Shown piece by piece: positions 42,551 through 50,494 of a DNA stretch of 64,000 nucleotides; position 1 is the first letter of the stretch, and each line of letters begins with the position of its first letter. The stretch lies in the NCBI GenBank assembly GCA_035995025.1, contig DASYKY010000133.1, positions 62,001 through 126,000 of the forward strand, in the 5' to 3' direction. Source of the DNA: Actinophytocola sp035995025 (GTDB lineage: Bacteria; Actinomycetota; Actinomycetes; Mycobacteriales; Pseudonocardiaceae). The notes below the pieces were generated by a model, which saw nothing but the letters and a program-made list of their open reading frames with translations, was not told the DNA's origin and did no database searches. The position numbers and the translations under genes were made by a program.

Positions 42551-43519
42551 TCACTGGTCGTGGCCGGCGCGGAGCCACGCCAGGTAGTCGCCGACGGCGC
42601 GCTCGGGGTCGTAGGCGGGTTCGTAGCCGGTGTCCTGGCGCAGTCGGGTGATGTCGAGGTGGAGCGACTGGGCGGTGCCGCCCGCCGGGAGGTCGACCCG
42701 GGCGTCCGGAACGACCTTCTTGATCGCGGCGATGATCTCGGCGTTCGACGTCGCCCGGCCGGACGCGACGTTGTAGGTGGGGTGGTTGAGCCGATCGGCG
42801 AGCTGAAGCGCCGCGATGGCCCGGCCGCAGTCCTTGACGTAGCACAGATCGGTGGCGTCCTCCGCGTGTACCGGGCCGTGCAGGGAGCCGAGATCCGGCA
42901 CCGCGCCGCGGGCGGCGGCGTGGACCAGTTGGGGCGCGGCGATGAACGGTGACGCCGGCCGGCCGAGCGGCCCCCAGATGGCGGCGATGCGGTAGTTGAC
43001 GATCTCGACGCCGCCCGCGCCGGACAGGTGGTCGGCCAGCAGCTCGCCGACCTTCTTGAACGCCGGGATCACGTGGCCGGAGGTCATCGGCAGTGGCAGG
43101 TCCTCGGCCAGCGGGCTCTCGGCCGTGACCCCGCCGTACACACCGATCGTGCTCGCGACACCCACGCGGGCCACGCCCCAGTCCTGCGCCGCCTGCACGA
43201 CGTTGAGCAGGCTGGTGATCGCCTTGCGTGCGCCGTCGACGGGTTCATCGGTACCGGGCGGCCACGGCACGGAGCCCGCGAGGTGCACGACTCCGGTGAT
43301 CCGGTGCCGCTTCCCGACGTCGAGCAGCGCCGGCAGGTCGATGATGTCGGCCTGTTCCACGACGACATCCCCACCGACATCCCCACCGGCCAGCTCGGCC
43401 GGCACCTCGGCCTGCCGCCGCTGCACCAGCACGCAGGGCTCGCCGAGGTCGAGCAGAGCGCGTGCGGTGTGCGTGCCGATGAACCCCAGTCCCCCGGTGA
43501 TCAACATCATCTTCGACAT
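42551..43519 (-). CDS. NAD(P)-dependent epimerase/dehydratase (extended SDR)
   Basis: A 322-residue extended SDR with the N-terminal nucleotide motif ITGGLGFIGTHTARALL, TGVVHLAGSVPWPPG and GVARVGVASTIGVYGG (catalytic Ser/Thr region). C-terminal segments include TYNVASGRATSNAEIIAAIK. The YxxxK equivalent appears as HVIPAFKKVGELL, where the Tyr position is not obvious. Substrates of this family are nucleotide sugars, or hydroxy-steroids and other small alcohols. Start ATG 43519 is divergent from a MarR gene, with a perfect operator between them, so it is almost certainly regulated by that MarR protein. Confidence 0.82.
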   Translation of the reverse strand: MSKMMLITGGLGFIGTHTARALLDLGEPCVLVQRRQAEVPAELAGGDVGGDVVVEQADIIDLPALLDVGKRHRITGVVHLAGSVPWPPGTDEPVDGARKAITSLLNVVQAAQDWGVARVGVASTIGVYGGVTAESPLAEDLPLPMTSGHVIPAFKKVGELLADHLSGAGGVEIVNYRIAAIWGPLGRPASPFIAAPQLVHAAARGAVPDLGSLHGPVHAEDATDLCYVKDCGRAIAALQLADRLNHPTYNVASGRATSNAEIIAAIKKVVPDARVDLPAGGTAQSLHLDITRLRQDTGYEPAYDPERAVGDYLAWLRAGHDQ

Positions 43520-43533
43520 CTCCTGCCGTCTAG

Positions 43534-43560
43534 CTGATCGTCAGTACTACTGACGATCAG
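43534..43560. promoter_or_regulatory. MarR-type operator: 11-bp inverted repeat
   Basis: Half-sites CTGATCGTCAG (43534-43544) and CTGACGATCAG (43550-43560) are perfect complements spaced by TACTA. It lies in the 61-bp divergent gap between the epimerase start (43519) and the MarR start (43581). This size and symmetry fit a MarR dimer site that controls both genes. It would overlap both promoters. Confidence 0.85.
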
Positions 43561-43580
43561 GGTAGCGGTAGCCTCGGGCT

Positions 43581-44027
43581 GTGTCGAGAAACGACGAGAC
43601 GGACCCCGCGCTGACCAGACGGCTCGGCTACCTGCTCAAGCACGCGCAGCTGCGGATGTTCGAGCTGAGCACGAAGGCGCTGGCGCCGTTCGGGATCAAC
43701 GGGCGTGAGCTCGCGGTGCTGGTCGTGCTCGCCGGCCACGAACCCGCGTCGCAGCTCCAGGCGGCGCAGCGGCTCGACGTCGACCGGACGACGATGGTCG
43801 GGTTGCTGGACACGCTCGAGGACAAGGGTTTGGTGTCACGCCATCCGGACGCGGAGGACCGGCGGCGCAACGTGGTCGAGCTGACCGAGCCGGGCCGGGA
43901 CACGTTGCGCCGCGCGACGGCGGCGAACGAGGCGGCGGAGCAGGAGTTCCTCGCGCCGCTCAGCGCACGGGCCGCGGGCCAGCTGGTCGACGCGCTGCGG
44001 ACGGTCGTGCGGCGGCCCGCCGACTGA
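43581..44027 (+). CDS. MarR-family transcriptional regulator
   Basis: A 148-residue winged-helix regulator: the dimerisation helices around LTRRLGYLLKHAQLRMFELS, the recognition region SQLQAAQRLDVDRTTMVGLL, the wing LVSRHPDAEDRRRNVVELTE and a C-terminal helix. The GTG start at 43581 begins 20 bp after the inverted-repeat operator. It most likely represses itself and the divergent epimerase gene in response to a small ligand, perhaps a substrate of the epimerase. This is a typical autoregulatory pair. Confidence 0.92.
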   Translation: MSRNDETDPALTRRLGYLLKHAQLRMFELSTKALAPFGINGRELAVLVVLAGHEPASQLQAAQRLDVDRTTMVGLLDTLEDKGLVSRHPDAEDRRRNVVELTEPGRDTLRRATAANEAAEQEFLAPLSARAAGQLVDALRTVVRRPAD

Positions 44028-44061
44028 CCCGCGCGGCCACCCCGGGCTCGGGATTCTCCTT

Positions 44062-44316
44062 CTGTCCCAGTAGGTGCACGCCGGCCGCGCGCCCGACCTG
44101 TTCCGCGACGGCGGCGCCGGGACGGGCTACCTGCGCAAGGACCGGGTCACCGAGGTCGACGAGTTCACCGACGCGATGCGACGGGTGGCCCGCGCCGTTC
44201 CCGGCGACCGGCACCGCGTCCCCGCGACCGGCGGAGGGCTCCTGAACCACCTCACCCGGTTCAGGCGACGCCGCGCGCTCCGCCGCCTCGGCGGCTGGGC
44301 CAGCTCGTCGAGCTAG
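44062..44316 (+). pseudogene. Remnant of a LuxR-type two-component response regulator
   Basis: The translation LSQ-stop-VHAGRAPDLFRDGGAGTGY is followed by LRKDRVTEVDEFTDAMRRVA. It matches the end of a NarL-type receiver domain, which normally reads 'VLSQYV...AGVGYLLKDRVTDVDEFxxAxRRVA'. The TAG at 44071-44073 stands where Tyr is expected. The linker and LuxR HTH are replaced by an unrelated Arg-rich tail, and the receiver's phospho-Asp part upstream is missing. A dead fragment. Confidence 0.65.
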
Positions 44317-44394
44317 GGAATGCGAGAGCGTACCGGCGTCGCCGTGTCGCAAAATGAGACACGGCGGGCACCGTCCGTGTGGTTGTCTGAGGCA

Positions 44395-45006
44395 ATGGTT
44401 CAGCCGACCGCACTCGCCGCGCGCGAGTTGAAGAGCCCAGCCGCTCGGCGACTGGCCGATCTCGCCGCGGTGTTCGACGACCTGCAGTTCGTACTCGGCT
44501 GCGGCGAGCGGTTGCTGCGCGAGCTGGCCCGTGGCGACGACCAGGACCCCGTGGTGCTCGAGGCGTTGTGGGCGGCCGCGCTCAACGCCTACTCCCGCTG
44601 CTTCCGCCGTGACGAGCAGGAGGCGGGGCTCACCGTCGACGATCTGGCGGAGACCGGGCTGCAGGGCGACCTCGTGGCCTGGCACGAGATGCTCGGCAAG
44701 GTGCGCAACTTCCTGGTCGCCAAGGCGGCCAACCCGCGTGAGGACTTTTCGGTCGGGGTCTCGCGGACGTTGGACGGCCCGGCCGAGGGCGTCGTGGTCA
44801 CCTCGGTCACCCGCCCGCAGGTCGACGAGGCCACCGTGCGGCAGACCGGGCAGATCGCCTTCGCGCTCGGCCAGGTGGTGGACGGGCGCATCCAGGAGCA
44901 GCAGAAGGCGGTCTTCGCCGAGGTCAAGGACATGCCCGCCGAGCGGCTGAACCGGCTGGAGCCGCTGGCGGTGGACATGTCGGCGGCCACCGCCGACAGT
45001 CCCTGA
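44395..45006 (+). CDS. Conserved hypothetical protein
   Basis: A 203-residue soluble, mostly alpha-helical N-terminal half (LAARELKSPAARRLADLAAV, FVLGCGERLLRELARG, AYSRCFRRDEQEAGL), with a beta-rich second part containing NPREDFSVGVSRTLDGPAEG. I do not recognise the family. ATG 44395 is preferred (TGAGG just upstream); the frame extends to 44320. It has no signal peptide or membrane segment. It lies 46 bp upstream of the bL37 gene on the same strand and may be co-transcribed. Confidence 0.7.
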   Translation: MVQPTALAARELKSPAARRLADLAAVFDDLQFVLGCGERLLRELARGDDQDPVVLEALWAAALNAYSRCFRRDEQEAGLTVDDLAETGLQGDLVAWHEMLGKVRNFLVAKAANPREDFSVGVSRTLDGPAEGVVVTSVTRPQVDEATVRQTGQIAFALGQVVDGRIQEQQKAVFAEVKDMPAERLNRLEPLAVDMSAATADSP

Positions 45007-45052
45007 GGCGGGCGTACGCTGATCCGGACATCGGGCTACCGGAAGGACCACC

Positions 45053-45130
45053 ATGTCCAAGCGCACGAGCAAGCGAGCGACCCGTCGCAAGAAGGGCGCG
45101 AACCACGGCAAGCGCCCCAACGGCAACTGA
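45053..45130 (+). CDS. Ribosomal protein bL37 (25 residues)
   Basis: A tiny ORF reads MSKRTSKRATRRKKGANHGK and then RPNGN, with a strong RBS (GGAAGGA, 6-10 bp upstream). It matches the actinobacterial 50S subunit protein bL37: about 24-25 residues, extremely basic, with the conserved ANHGKRPN ending. The protein was recognised in mycobacterial ribosome structures and is widely present but often unannotated. The location next to unrelated genes is not unusual for it. The match rests on the conserved tail and length. Confidence 0.8.
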   Translation: MSKRTSKRATRRKKGANHGKRPNGN

Positions 45131-45148
45131 CGGACCGAACCATCCGGG

Positions 45149-45919
45149 CTACTTGCCGGAGCGGCGGCGCTTGTCGCGGACGAAGAGAATGCCCGGCTTG
45201 CTGTCGGCCGCCCTGCGGCGGTCCATTTCGAACACGGTGGTCGCGTCGACCAGGTCGCTGAGCTTCGCGTACCCGTAGGTGCGGGAGTCGAAGTCGGGCT
45301 GCTGGTTCGTGATGATGTGGCCGACCGATGCGAGCGAGGCCCAGCCGTCGTCGTCCGAGGCGGCCTCGACGGCGTTGCGCAGCAGGTTCAGTAGCGCGGA
45401 GTCGCGCTTGAGCTGGGTGGCGGGCACTGCCTTCTTCGCCGCCGGCTTCGCGTCCGGCGCCGCGGCGTGATCCTCCGTGTAGGAGAGGTTCTCGACGTAG
45501 ATGAACTTGTCGCACGCCGCGACGAACGGTTTGGGCGTCTTGCGCTCACCGAACCCGTACACGGTGTGGCCGGACTCGCGCAGGCGCGCCGCAAGGCGGG
45601 TGAAGTCACTGTCGCTGGACACGATGCAGAACCCGTCGAAGCGTTCCGAGTAGAGCAGGTCCATCGCGTCGATGACCATCGCCGCGTCGGTGGCGTTCTT
45701 GCCCTTGGTGTAGGCGAACTGCTGGACGGGCTGGATCGACTGGGCGAGCAACTGGTCCTTCCACCCCTTGAGACTCGTGCCGGTCCAGTCCCCGTAGGCA
45801 CGTTTGACGTGTGCGGTGCCGTACTTCGCGACCTCGGCGAGCAGACCCTCCACAATCGACGGCTGCGCGTTGTCGGCGTCGATGAGCACCGCGAGCCTGG
45901 CCGCGTTCTCACTGACCAT
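45149..45919 (-). CDS. NYN-domain (LabA/PIN-like) protein with OST-HTH/LOTUS domain
   Basis: A 256-residue protein. Residues about 8-150 form a NYN/PIN-like nuclease domain with the acidic active-site motifs LAVLIDADNAQP, ATDAAMVIDAMDLL and CIVSSDSDFTRLA. Residues about 165-245 form an OST-HTH (LOTUS) RNA-binding domain (LLNLLRNAVEAASDDDGWAS, then YGYAKLSDLVDATTVFEMDR). It is probably an RNA-processing or RNA-binding enzyme. ATG 45919 has GAGGAGA 6 bp upstream. It is convergent with the bL37 gene, 18 bp apart. Confidence 0.92.
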   Translation of the reverse strand: MVSENAARLAVLIDADNAQPSIVEGLLAEVAKYGTAHVKRAYGDWTGTSLKGWKDQLLAQSIQPVQQFAYTKGKNATDAAMVIDAMDLLYSERFDGFCIVSSDSDFTRLAARLRESGHTVYGFGERKTPKPFVAACDKFIYVENLSYTEDHAAAPDAKPAAKKAVPATQLKRDSALLNLLRNAVEAASDDDGWASLASVGHIITNQQPDFDSRTYGYAKLSDLVDATTVFEMDRRRAADSKPGILFVRDKRRRSGK

Positions 45920-46114
45920 CAACGGTCTCCTCGTTGGTCGGTTCCATCATCGGACCATCATCCCGTACGCGACAACGGCCTGATCAGACGGGCGGCCGGA
46001 GTGGCCGGAATCGTGTCGGCCGGGAACCACAACTGCCCGCGATTCGTTGTCGCGGTGAGGACTGTTGCCCGGAATCCCTGGTAGCAATGACCGTCAGCTA
46101 CCGGAGGTAGCCCT

Positions 46115-47077
46115 ATGACAACGCTCGAGCTCCCGGGACGCACTCCGAGACCCGACGAGGTCGAACCGATGCTCTCCGGTGCGAAGTCGCCGTCGCAGGC
46201 ACTACTGGTGAAGCTGTTCGCGATCGTGCCGCTGGCCGCCTTGGTGGCAGCCGTGCCGTTCGCGTGGGGCTGGGGCCTTGGCTGGGCGGACATCGGGCTG
46301 GCCGCGTTCTTCTATACGTTGACCTGCCTGGGAGTCACCGTCGGGTTCCACCGGTACTTCACGCACGGCGCCTTTCGTGCCAAGCGGGGTCTGCGGGTAG
46401 CGCTGGCGGTCGTGGGCAGCATGGCGATGCAGGGGCCGGTCGTCGGCTGGGTGGCCGACCACCGCAGGCACCACGCCTACGCCGACCGGGAAGGCGATCC
46501 GCACTCGCCGTGGCGCTTCGGCACCTCGCCCGCGGCCCTGGTAAAGGGTTTCTGGTACGCACACATGGGCTGGCTGTTCGAGCGGGAGATGACCAACGCC
46601 CGCCGGTTCGCCCCCGACCTGCTCGCCGACCGCGACATCACGCGTGTCGACCGTATCTTCCCGCTGCTGACCTTGGTGACGCTCCTCGCGCCGGCCGCGC
46701 TCGGTGGCGTGATCACGATGTCGTGGTGGGGCGCGCTCACCGCGTTCTTCTGGGCCAGCCTCGTGCGGGTCGCGTTGCTGCACCACGTGACCTGGTCGGT
46801 GAACTCCATCTGCCACATGATCGGCGACCGGCCGTTCGAGGCGCGCGACAAGTCGGCGAACTTCTGGCCGCTCGCCATCGCGTCGATGGGCGAGTCCTGG
46901 CACAACTCCCACCACGCCGACCCGACCTGCGCCCGCCACGGCGTGCGCCGTGGACAGATCGACATCTCCGCCCGGACCATCTGGATCTTCGAGAAGCTGG
47001 GCTGGGTGTCCAAGGTTCGCTGGCCCAAGCCCGAACGCTTTGCCCGCAGGCTCAAGACGCCGGTCCACGCTGGATAG
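46115..47077 (+). CDS. Fatty acid desaturase (acyl-CoA delta-9 type)
   Basis: A 320-residue integral membrane diiron desaturase. The three histidine boxes are HRYFTH (about 87-92), HRRHH (about 124-128) and HNSHH (about 265-269). Four membrane segments are visible, including ALLVKLFAIVPLAALVAAVP near the start and DIGLAAFFYTLTCLGVTVGF. It introduces a double bond into acyl-CoA or acyl-ACP using O2 and an electron donor, and so adjusts membrane fluidity. Start ATG 46115 has GGAGGTAG upstream, with the RBS inside a small CTACC/GGTAG hairpin (46098-46110 region). No reductase partner is adjacent. Confidence 0.93.
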   Translation: MTTLELPGRTPRPDEVEPMLSGAKSPSQALLVKLFAIVPLAALVAAVPFAWGWGLGWADIGLAAFFYTLTCLGVTVGFHRYFTHGAFRAKRGLRVALAVVGSMAMQGPVVGWVADHRRHHAYADREGDPHSPWRFGTSPAALVKGFWYAHMGWLFEREMTNARRFAPDLLADRDITRVDRIFPLLTLVTLLAPAALGGVITMSWWGALTAFFWASLVRVALLHHVTWSVNSICHMIGDRPFEARDKSANFWPLAIASMGESWHNSHHADPTCARHGVRRGQIDISARTIWIFEKLGWVSKVRWPKPERFARRLKTPVHAG

Positions 47078-47097
47078 TCAGGTCCTTTGTGGAGGCC

Positions 47098-47676
47098 CTA
47101 GATCGTCACGCGGTTGGCCGTCATACGTCTGGCCAAAGTGAACCGATCGGTCGGCGGCAGCACGGGACGAAGGCGGTCGGTGCGCTTGCCCGCGACGGCG
47201 TCGGTGACGAACCGTGCCACAGCGGCCGGCGAGGGCACCGCGTCGCCGCCGAGGTAGCAGAGCACGACCGGTGTCTCATGTGGATTGGTCTCCACCCCGA
47301 GGTACCAGCCGAGCCGCTCGTCCCACACCAGCATCAGGTCCCGGTCCGCATGATCGGGCATCCGCTCGGCCAGACCGAGATACGCGGTGGCCGTGTCACT
47401 GACCTCGTAGCCGATCGCCTCGGTCGGCACACCGACCGCGGCGGCCACCTGCCGCACATAGCCGGCCAGCGACCGGCTCAACGTCGGCAGGCCGCCCTGC
47501 AGGTCGTCGAGTCCCAGCATCGACAGCAGGCCGGTGAACTCGTGGCGGTCGCGGGCCTGAGCGGCGATCGTGCGTACCGCGCGGTTGCGCTGGTCGGTCA
47601 GCTCCCGCTGCGCCCGGGCCCGGGCCTGCGCGAGATGTGTCGCCGGGCCGCTCCCGTTGCCGTCGTGCTGCATCAT
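47098..47676 (-). CDS. DUF6292 family protein
   Basis: A 192-residue soluble protein. The N-terminal helical part has HLAQARARAQRELTDQRNRA, then the DUF6292-like domain with RSLAGYVRQVAAAVGVPTEA, DRDLMLVWDERLGWYLGVET and LCYLGGDAVPSPAAVARFV. The family is largely restricted to Pseudonocardiaceae and relatives, and its function is unknown. It supports the taxonomic placement. Start ATG 47676 has GGAGGAGA upstream; a second ATG follows directly. It is 19 bp downstream of the GNAT gene on the same strand. Confidence 0.75.
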   Translation of the reverse strand: MMQHDGNGSGPATHLAQARARAQRELTDQRNRAVRTIAAQARDRHEFTGLLSMLGLDDLQGGLPTLSRSLAGYVRQVAAAVGVPTEAIGYEVSDTATAYLGLAERMPDHADRDLMLVWDERLGWYLGVETNPHETPVVLCYLGGDAVPSPAAVARFVTDAVAGKRTDRLRPVLPPTDRFTLARRMTANRVTI

Positions 47677-47695
47677 GACTCTCCTCCGGGCTGGG

Positions 47696-48274
47696 TCAGG
47701 CGTACTGGGGTGGCTGGTGCCCGATCGGGGCGGCACGGTCGAGATCGGCCGCGCGCAGCCGGAACACCTGCAGGTCGACCCCGAAGTACTTGGTGGTCTC
47801 GCCGACCCAGTGCATGCCGTTGTCCCGGACCGCGGCCGCGGCCCTGGCGTTCTCCGGCCGCACTACCGCGAACAGCTCGCCGACTCCCTGACCGAACGCC
47901 CAGTAGGCAATCGCGAACGTCGTCTCGCCGGCATAGCCGCTGCCCCACGCGTCCGGGGCAAGGTGCCAGCCGATCTCCAGATCCTCGTCACCGGGTGGCA
48001 ACGGCAGCAGGAAGGCGCCGCCGACGACCCGCTGGTCAACGGTGTGTTCGATCGCCCACCGGCCGGCGGGCGCGGGGAGCCGGAGGTCCTCGGCGATCCA
48101 CTGCTGGAGCAGCAGGCGCATGGCGGCCAGGTCGTGCACGCGGTCCATGGTCGGGCTCAGCCAGCGAGCCACGTCCGGATGACCGTAGATGGCCAGCGCG
48201 TTCGGTGCGTCCTCCAGCCGCCACGGGCGGATCGTCAGCCGCTCGGTCACCATGGTCGGGGTGGTCGTCGTCAT
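47696..48274 (-). CDS. GNAT-family N-acetyltransferase
   Basis: A 192-residue RimJ/RimL-like acetyltransferase: VTERLTIRPWRLEDAPNALA at the start, a WAIEHTVDQRVVGGAFLLPL strand, DLEIGWHLAPDAWGSGYAGE (acetyl-CoA pyrophosphate-binding region), then ELFAVVRPENARAAAAVRDN and MHWVGETTKYFG. The substrate may be a protein N-terminus, an antibiotic or a metabolite. ATG 48274 has GAGGAC upstream; the long frame further upstream is antisense to nothing real and not used. It forms a probable operon with the DUF6292 gene. Confidence 0.88.
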   Translation of the reverse strand: MTTTTPTMVTERLTIRPWRLEDAPNALAIYGHPDVARWLSPTMDRVHDLAAMRLLLQQWIAEDLRLPAPAGRWAIEHTVDQRVVGGAFLLPLPPGDEDLEIGWHLAPDAWGSGYAGETTFAIAYWAFGQGVGELFAVVRPENARAAAAVRDNGMHWVGETTKYFGVDLQVFRLRAADLDRAAPIGHQPPQYA

Positions 48275-48344
48275 GACGTCCTCATCTCGGGGCGTCGAAG
48301 CGGTGGGACCCGCGGCCAGGTCTCCCGAGCAGTGCGACGCGCCG

Positions 48345-48836
48345 TCACTCCGCTGTGGGCCGCGGCCGCGGCATTCCGTTCCGGCCGGCGACGTGAGCCA
48401 GGAGGCTGTCGACACGTTCGACGTTGTGCCCGTCGGCAGCGGCATCCGCGATCTTCGCGGCGTTCGCGGTGGGCGTCTCCGGAGGCACGACGAGAAGCGT
48501 GACCCGGCGGCTGCCGGCACCGATGACGTCGACGGTGTTGGCGCCCTGGAAGCGAAAGCCGCCCAGCTTGACCAGGGTTGCGCCACGCTCGAGGCGGCGC
48601 GCGGAAGGCTGCCAGTCGCCGAGGTGGTAGGACAGCCGCTCGATAGCACCGAGCCGGGCTGCCAGCGCTGCGAACAACGCCGGCAACTCGGCGGTCAGAT
48701 CCCGCGAACGGGGCCACCAGGCTCCGTCTACATATCCCTGGTTCCCGGGGGTGGGCGTCGGCTTCAGTTGTACACGCGACGATTGCGCTGCCGGATCGGC
48801 TTCAAAGTCAAGGGGAACACACGGGCCCGACGTCAT
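48345..48836 (-). CDS. DUF5994 family protein
   Basis: A 163-residue protein with features of DUF5994: RVQLKPTPTPGNQGYVDGAW, then WPRSRDLTAELPALFAALAA, SYHLGDWQPSARRLE, GGFRFQGANTVDVIGAG and RRVTLLVVPPETP. Function unknown; common in actinobacteria. It has no signal peptide. The start ATG 48836 is divergent from the HATPase gene across a 379-bp gap. It lies 70 bp upstream of the GNAT gene. Confidence 0.78.
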   Translation of the reverse strand: MTSGPCVPLDFEADPAAQSSRVQLKPTPTPGNQGYVDGAWWPRSRDLTAELPALFAALAARLGAIERLSYHLGDWQPSARRLERGATLVKLGGFRFQGANTVDVIGAGSRRVTLLVVPPETPTANAAKIADAAADGHNVERVDSLLAHVAGRNGMPRPRPTAE

Positions 48837-49215
48837 GTCGGTGCTCCCTTCCCGGCCGACATGTCAACCGGATGGGACCGCCGAGGACGAAACCGACCCG
48901 AGTGCCAGCATGCGAGGTGCCGTCGGCAAGCCCGAGCCTACACCCGTTCCTGGTGGAGAAGCTTCGGACCAGCGACAAGGCGGTCGCCTGCGGGCCGTGG
49001 GAATCCGGTTCAGCGTTCGCTCAAAATCCTTGCGAGCGTTGAACACGGGTACAACGAACACAAATTCAACCTGTTCCAGTTAGCCCGCGCGCGAGGGGCC
49101 GTCCAACCCCGCGCGAAACCACCTGTGGGCGGGCCCACCATCCAAATGTGGTGTATACCTCGGCGAACGGGCAATTCTTCTTCCGATCGCCGACGTCAAC
49201 TGGCAGGAGACACTG
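48837..49215. promoter_or_regulatory. 379-bp divergent intergenic region, no gene seen
   Basis: Between the DUF5994 gene (minus) and the HATPase gene (plus). The right half is less GC-rich (for example GAACACAAATTCAACC near 49056-49071) and probably carries the promoter of the HATPase/STAS pair. I found no convincing ORF, palindrome longer than 8 bp or known RNA. Confidence 0.5.
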
Positions 49216-49671
49216 ATGTGTCCCAAACGCCGCCCGACCTCCCGTTCGGCGACCCGCCTCCACCATCGCGGAGCTGCCACCGCCGCACTGGCCACCCGCC
49301 TGCGCCGCGAGCTCCACGACTGGGCGGCCTTCGCGGGCATCCCGGCCGACACCGTGGACGACCTCACGCTGAGCAGCTACGAGGCGATGGCCAACACCGT
49401 CCGCCATGCCTACCCGGCCGGCACGACAGGCTTCCTCGAGCTGCACGCCAACCTGGAACGAGAGGACGTCGTGGTCACGGTCGCCGACAACGGCCGCTGG
49501 GCGCCCACGCCCGACGAGCGCGATCCGGTGAGCGACGGATCCTACGACTGTCACGGCTTACGGCTCATCCACGACCTCGCAGCCCATTCGGAAGTCGTGC
49601 GCGACGAGCGCGGGACAACCGTGCTGATGACTTGGCCGCGCCGGTCCACCGACGTCACCTTGCCACCGTAG
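49216..49671 (+). CDS. HATPase-domain anti-sigma-factor-like protein
   Basis: A 151-residue RsbW/SpoIIAB-like protein: ATRLRRELHDWAAFAGIPAD, the N-box LSSYEAMANTVRHAYP, VVVTVADNGRWAP (G1 box) and GLRLIHDLAAHSEVV (G2). It probably binds and inhibits, or phosphorylates, the following STAS protein in a partner switch. The start ATG 49216 has AGGAGA upstream. The first 18 residues (MCPKRRPTSRSATRLHHR) look unlike the family. The +2 frame from GTG 49218 gives SQTPPDLPFGDPPPP, a common opening of such proteins, so a frameshift around 49265 is possible. Confidence 0.8.
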   Translation: MCPKRRPTSRSATRLHHRGAATAALATRLRRELHDWAAFAGIPADTVDDLTLSSYEAMANTVRHAYPAGTTGFLELHANLEREDVVVTVADNGRWAPTPDERDPVSDGSYDCHGLRLIHDLAAHSEVVRDERGTTVLMTWPRRSTDVTLPP

Positions 49672-49703
49672 GCGCACCCGCCCGGTTGGGGCATGATGCC
49701 GAG

Positions 49704-50084
49704 ATGGACACCTCGCCGCCGCCCGCCGGCGGCAACCCTGCCAAGCCGGCTTCCGGCATCGTCACCGGCACGCAGCGGCACGGCGACGCCGTCGTGGTGG
49801 ACTGCACCGGTGACATCGACGCACTGACCGCGCCACAGCTGATCGCGGCCGTAGCCGCCGCGATGGAGAAGCGTCCCCGGACCGTCGTCGTCGACCTGAG
49901 CCGCGTCGCGTTCCTCGCCTCCGCGGGTCTGGCCGCACTGGTCGAGTTGCACCGCATGGCCGGCGAGGCCATCCGGTTCCGCATCGTCGCCGCCGGGTCG
50001 GCGACGCTGCGGCCGTTGACGATGACGGGGCTGACCGATGAGCTCGCCGTCTTTCCCACCTCCGCACAAGCACTGGCCACCTGA
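49704..50084 (+). CDS. STAS-domain anti-sigma factor antagonist
   Basis: A 126-residue protein: VVVDCTGDIDALTAPQLIAA, KRPRTVVVDLSRVAFLASAG with the phospho-acceptor Ser in the conserved 'SAG' context, LAALVELHRMAGEA and a TLRPLTMTGLTDEL helix. It fits SpoIIAA/RsbV-type anti-anti-sigma factors. ATG 49704 lies 32 bp after the HATPase stop, in the same direction, so the two form a partner-switching pair. The target sigma factor is not in the immediate neighbourhood. Confidence 0.88.
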   Translation: MDTSPPPAGGNPAKPASGIVTGTQRHGDAVVVDCTGDIDALTAPQLIAAVAAAMEKRPRTVVVDLSRVAFLASAGLAALVELHRMAGEAIRFRIVAAGSATLRPLTMTGLTDELAVFPTSAQALAT

Positions 50085-50159
50085 CGGCGGATAGACGACA
50101 CGCCGACACAACATGTGGGTACCCGAGTGCACCCGAACCGCCATGTATTGTGCTCGCGA

Positions 50160-50350
50160 GCTGGTTCGGACGTCCACGCCATGGGTGTCCGTCGCAAGAG
50201 GGAACCCGGTGTGAGTCCGGGGCTGCCCCGCAGCGGTGAACGGGAACGAACGCCGTCATCGAGCACTGGACGCGAGTCCGGGAAGCGACGGCCAGTAGAC
50301 CACCGACGTCTCGTCGGCATGCCCGTGAGTCCGAAGACCTGCCGGCTCAC
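50160..50350 (+). ncRNA. Cobalamin (B12) riboswitch
   Basis: The 5' leader of nrdA contains the conserved cobalamin riboswitch core. AGGGAACCCGGTGTGAGTCC and then GGGGCTGCCCCGCAGCGGT lie at about 50198-50237. The distal B12 box, GTGAGTCCGAAGACCTGCC, is at about 50325-50343. The start GTG of nrdA is 145 bp beyond the box. In streptomycetes a B12 riboswitch represses class Ia RNR when cobalamin is plentiful and the B12-dependent class II enzyme (NrdJ) can work. The same logic is likely here. The exact 5' end was estimated by eye. Confidence 0.93.
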
Positions 50351-50494
50351 CCATCCGCGCCGCGGGTGGGAGGTCTCCAGGCCCCGAGGGAGGGCGTGCG
50401 GACACTCGAGGCGGTGACCCGTGCCGGGCGCCCGTCCGGGTTCCTCGCGTTCGCGCCGGCCTGGGGCGGTCAGCCCGAGCTCGCGAGGAGAGCC

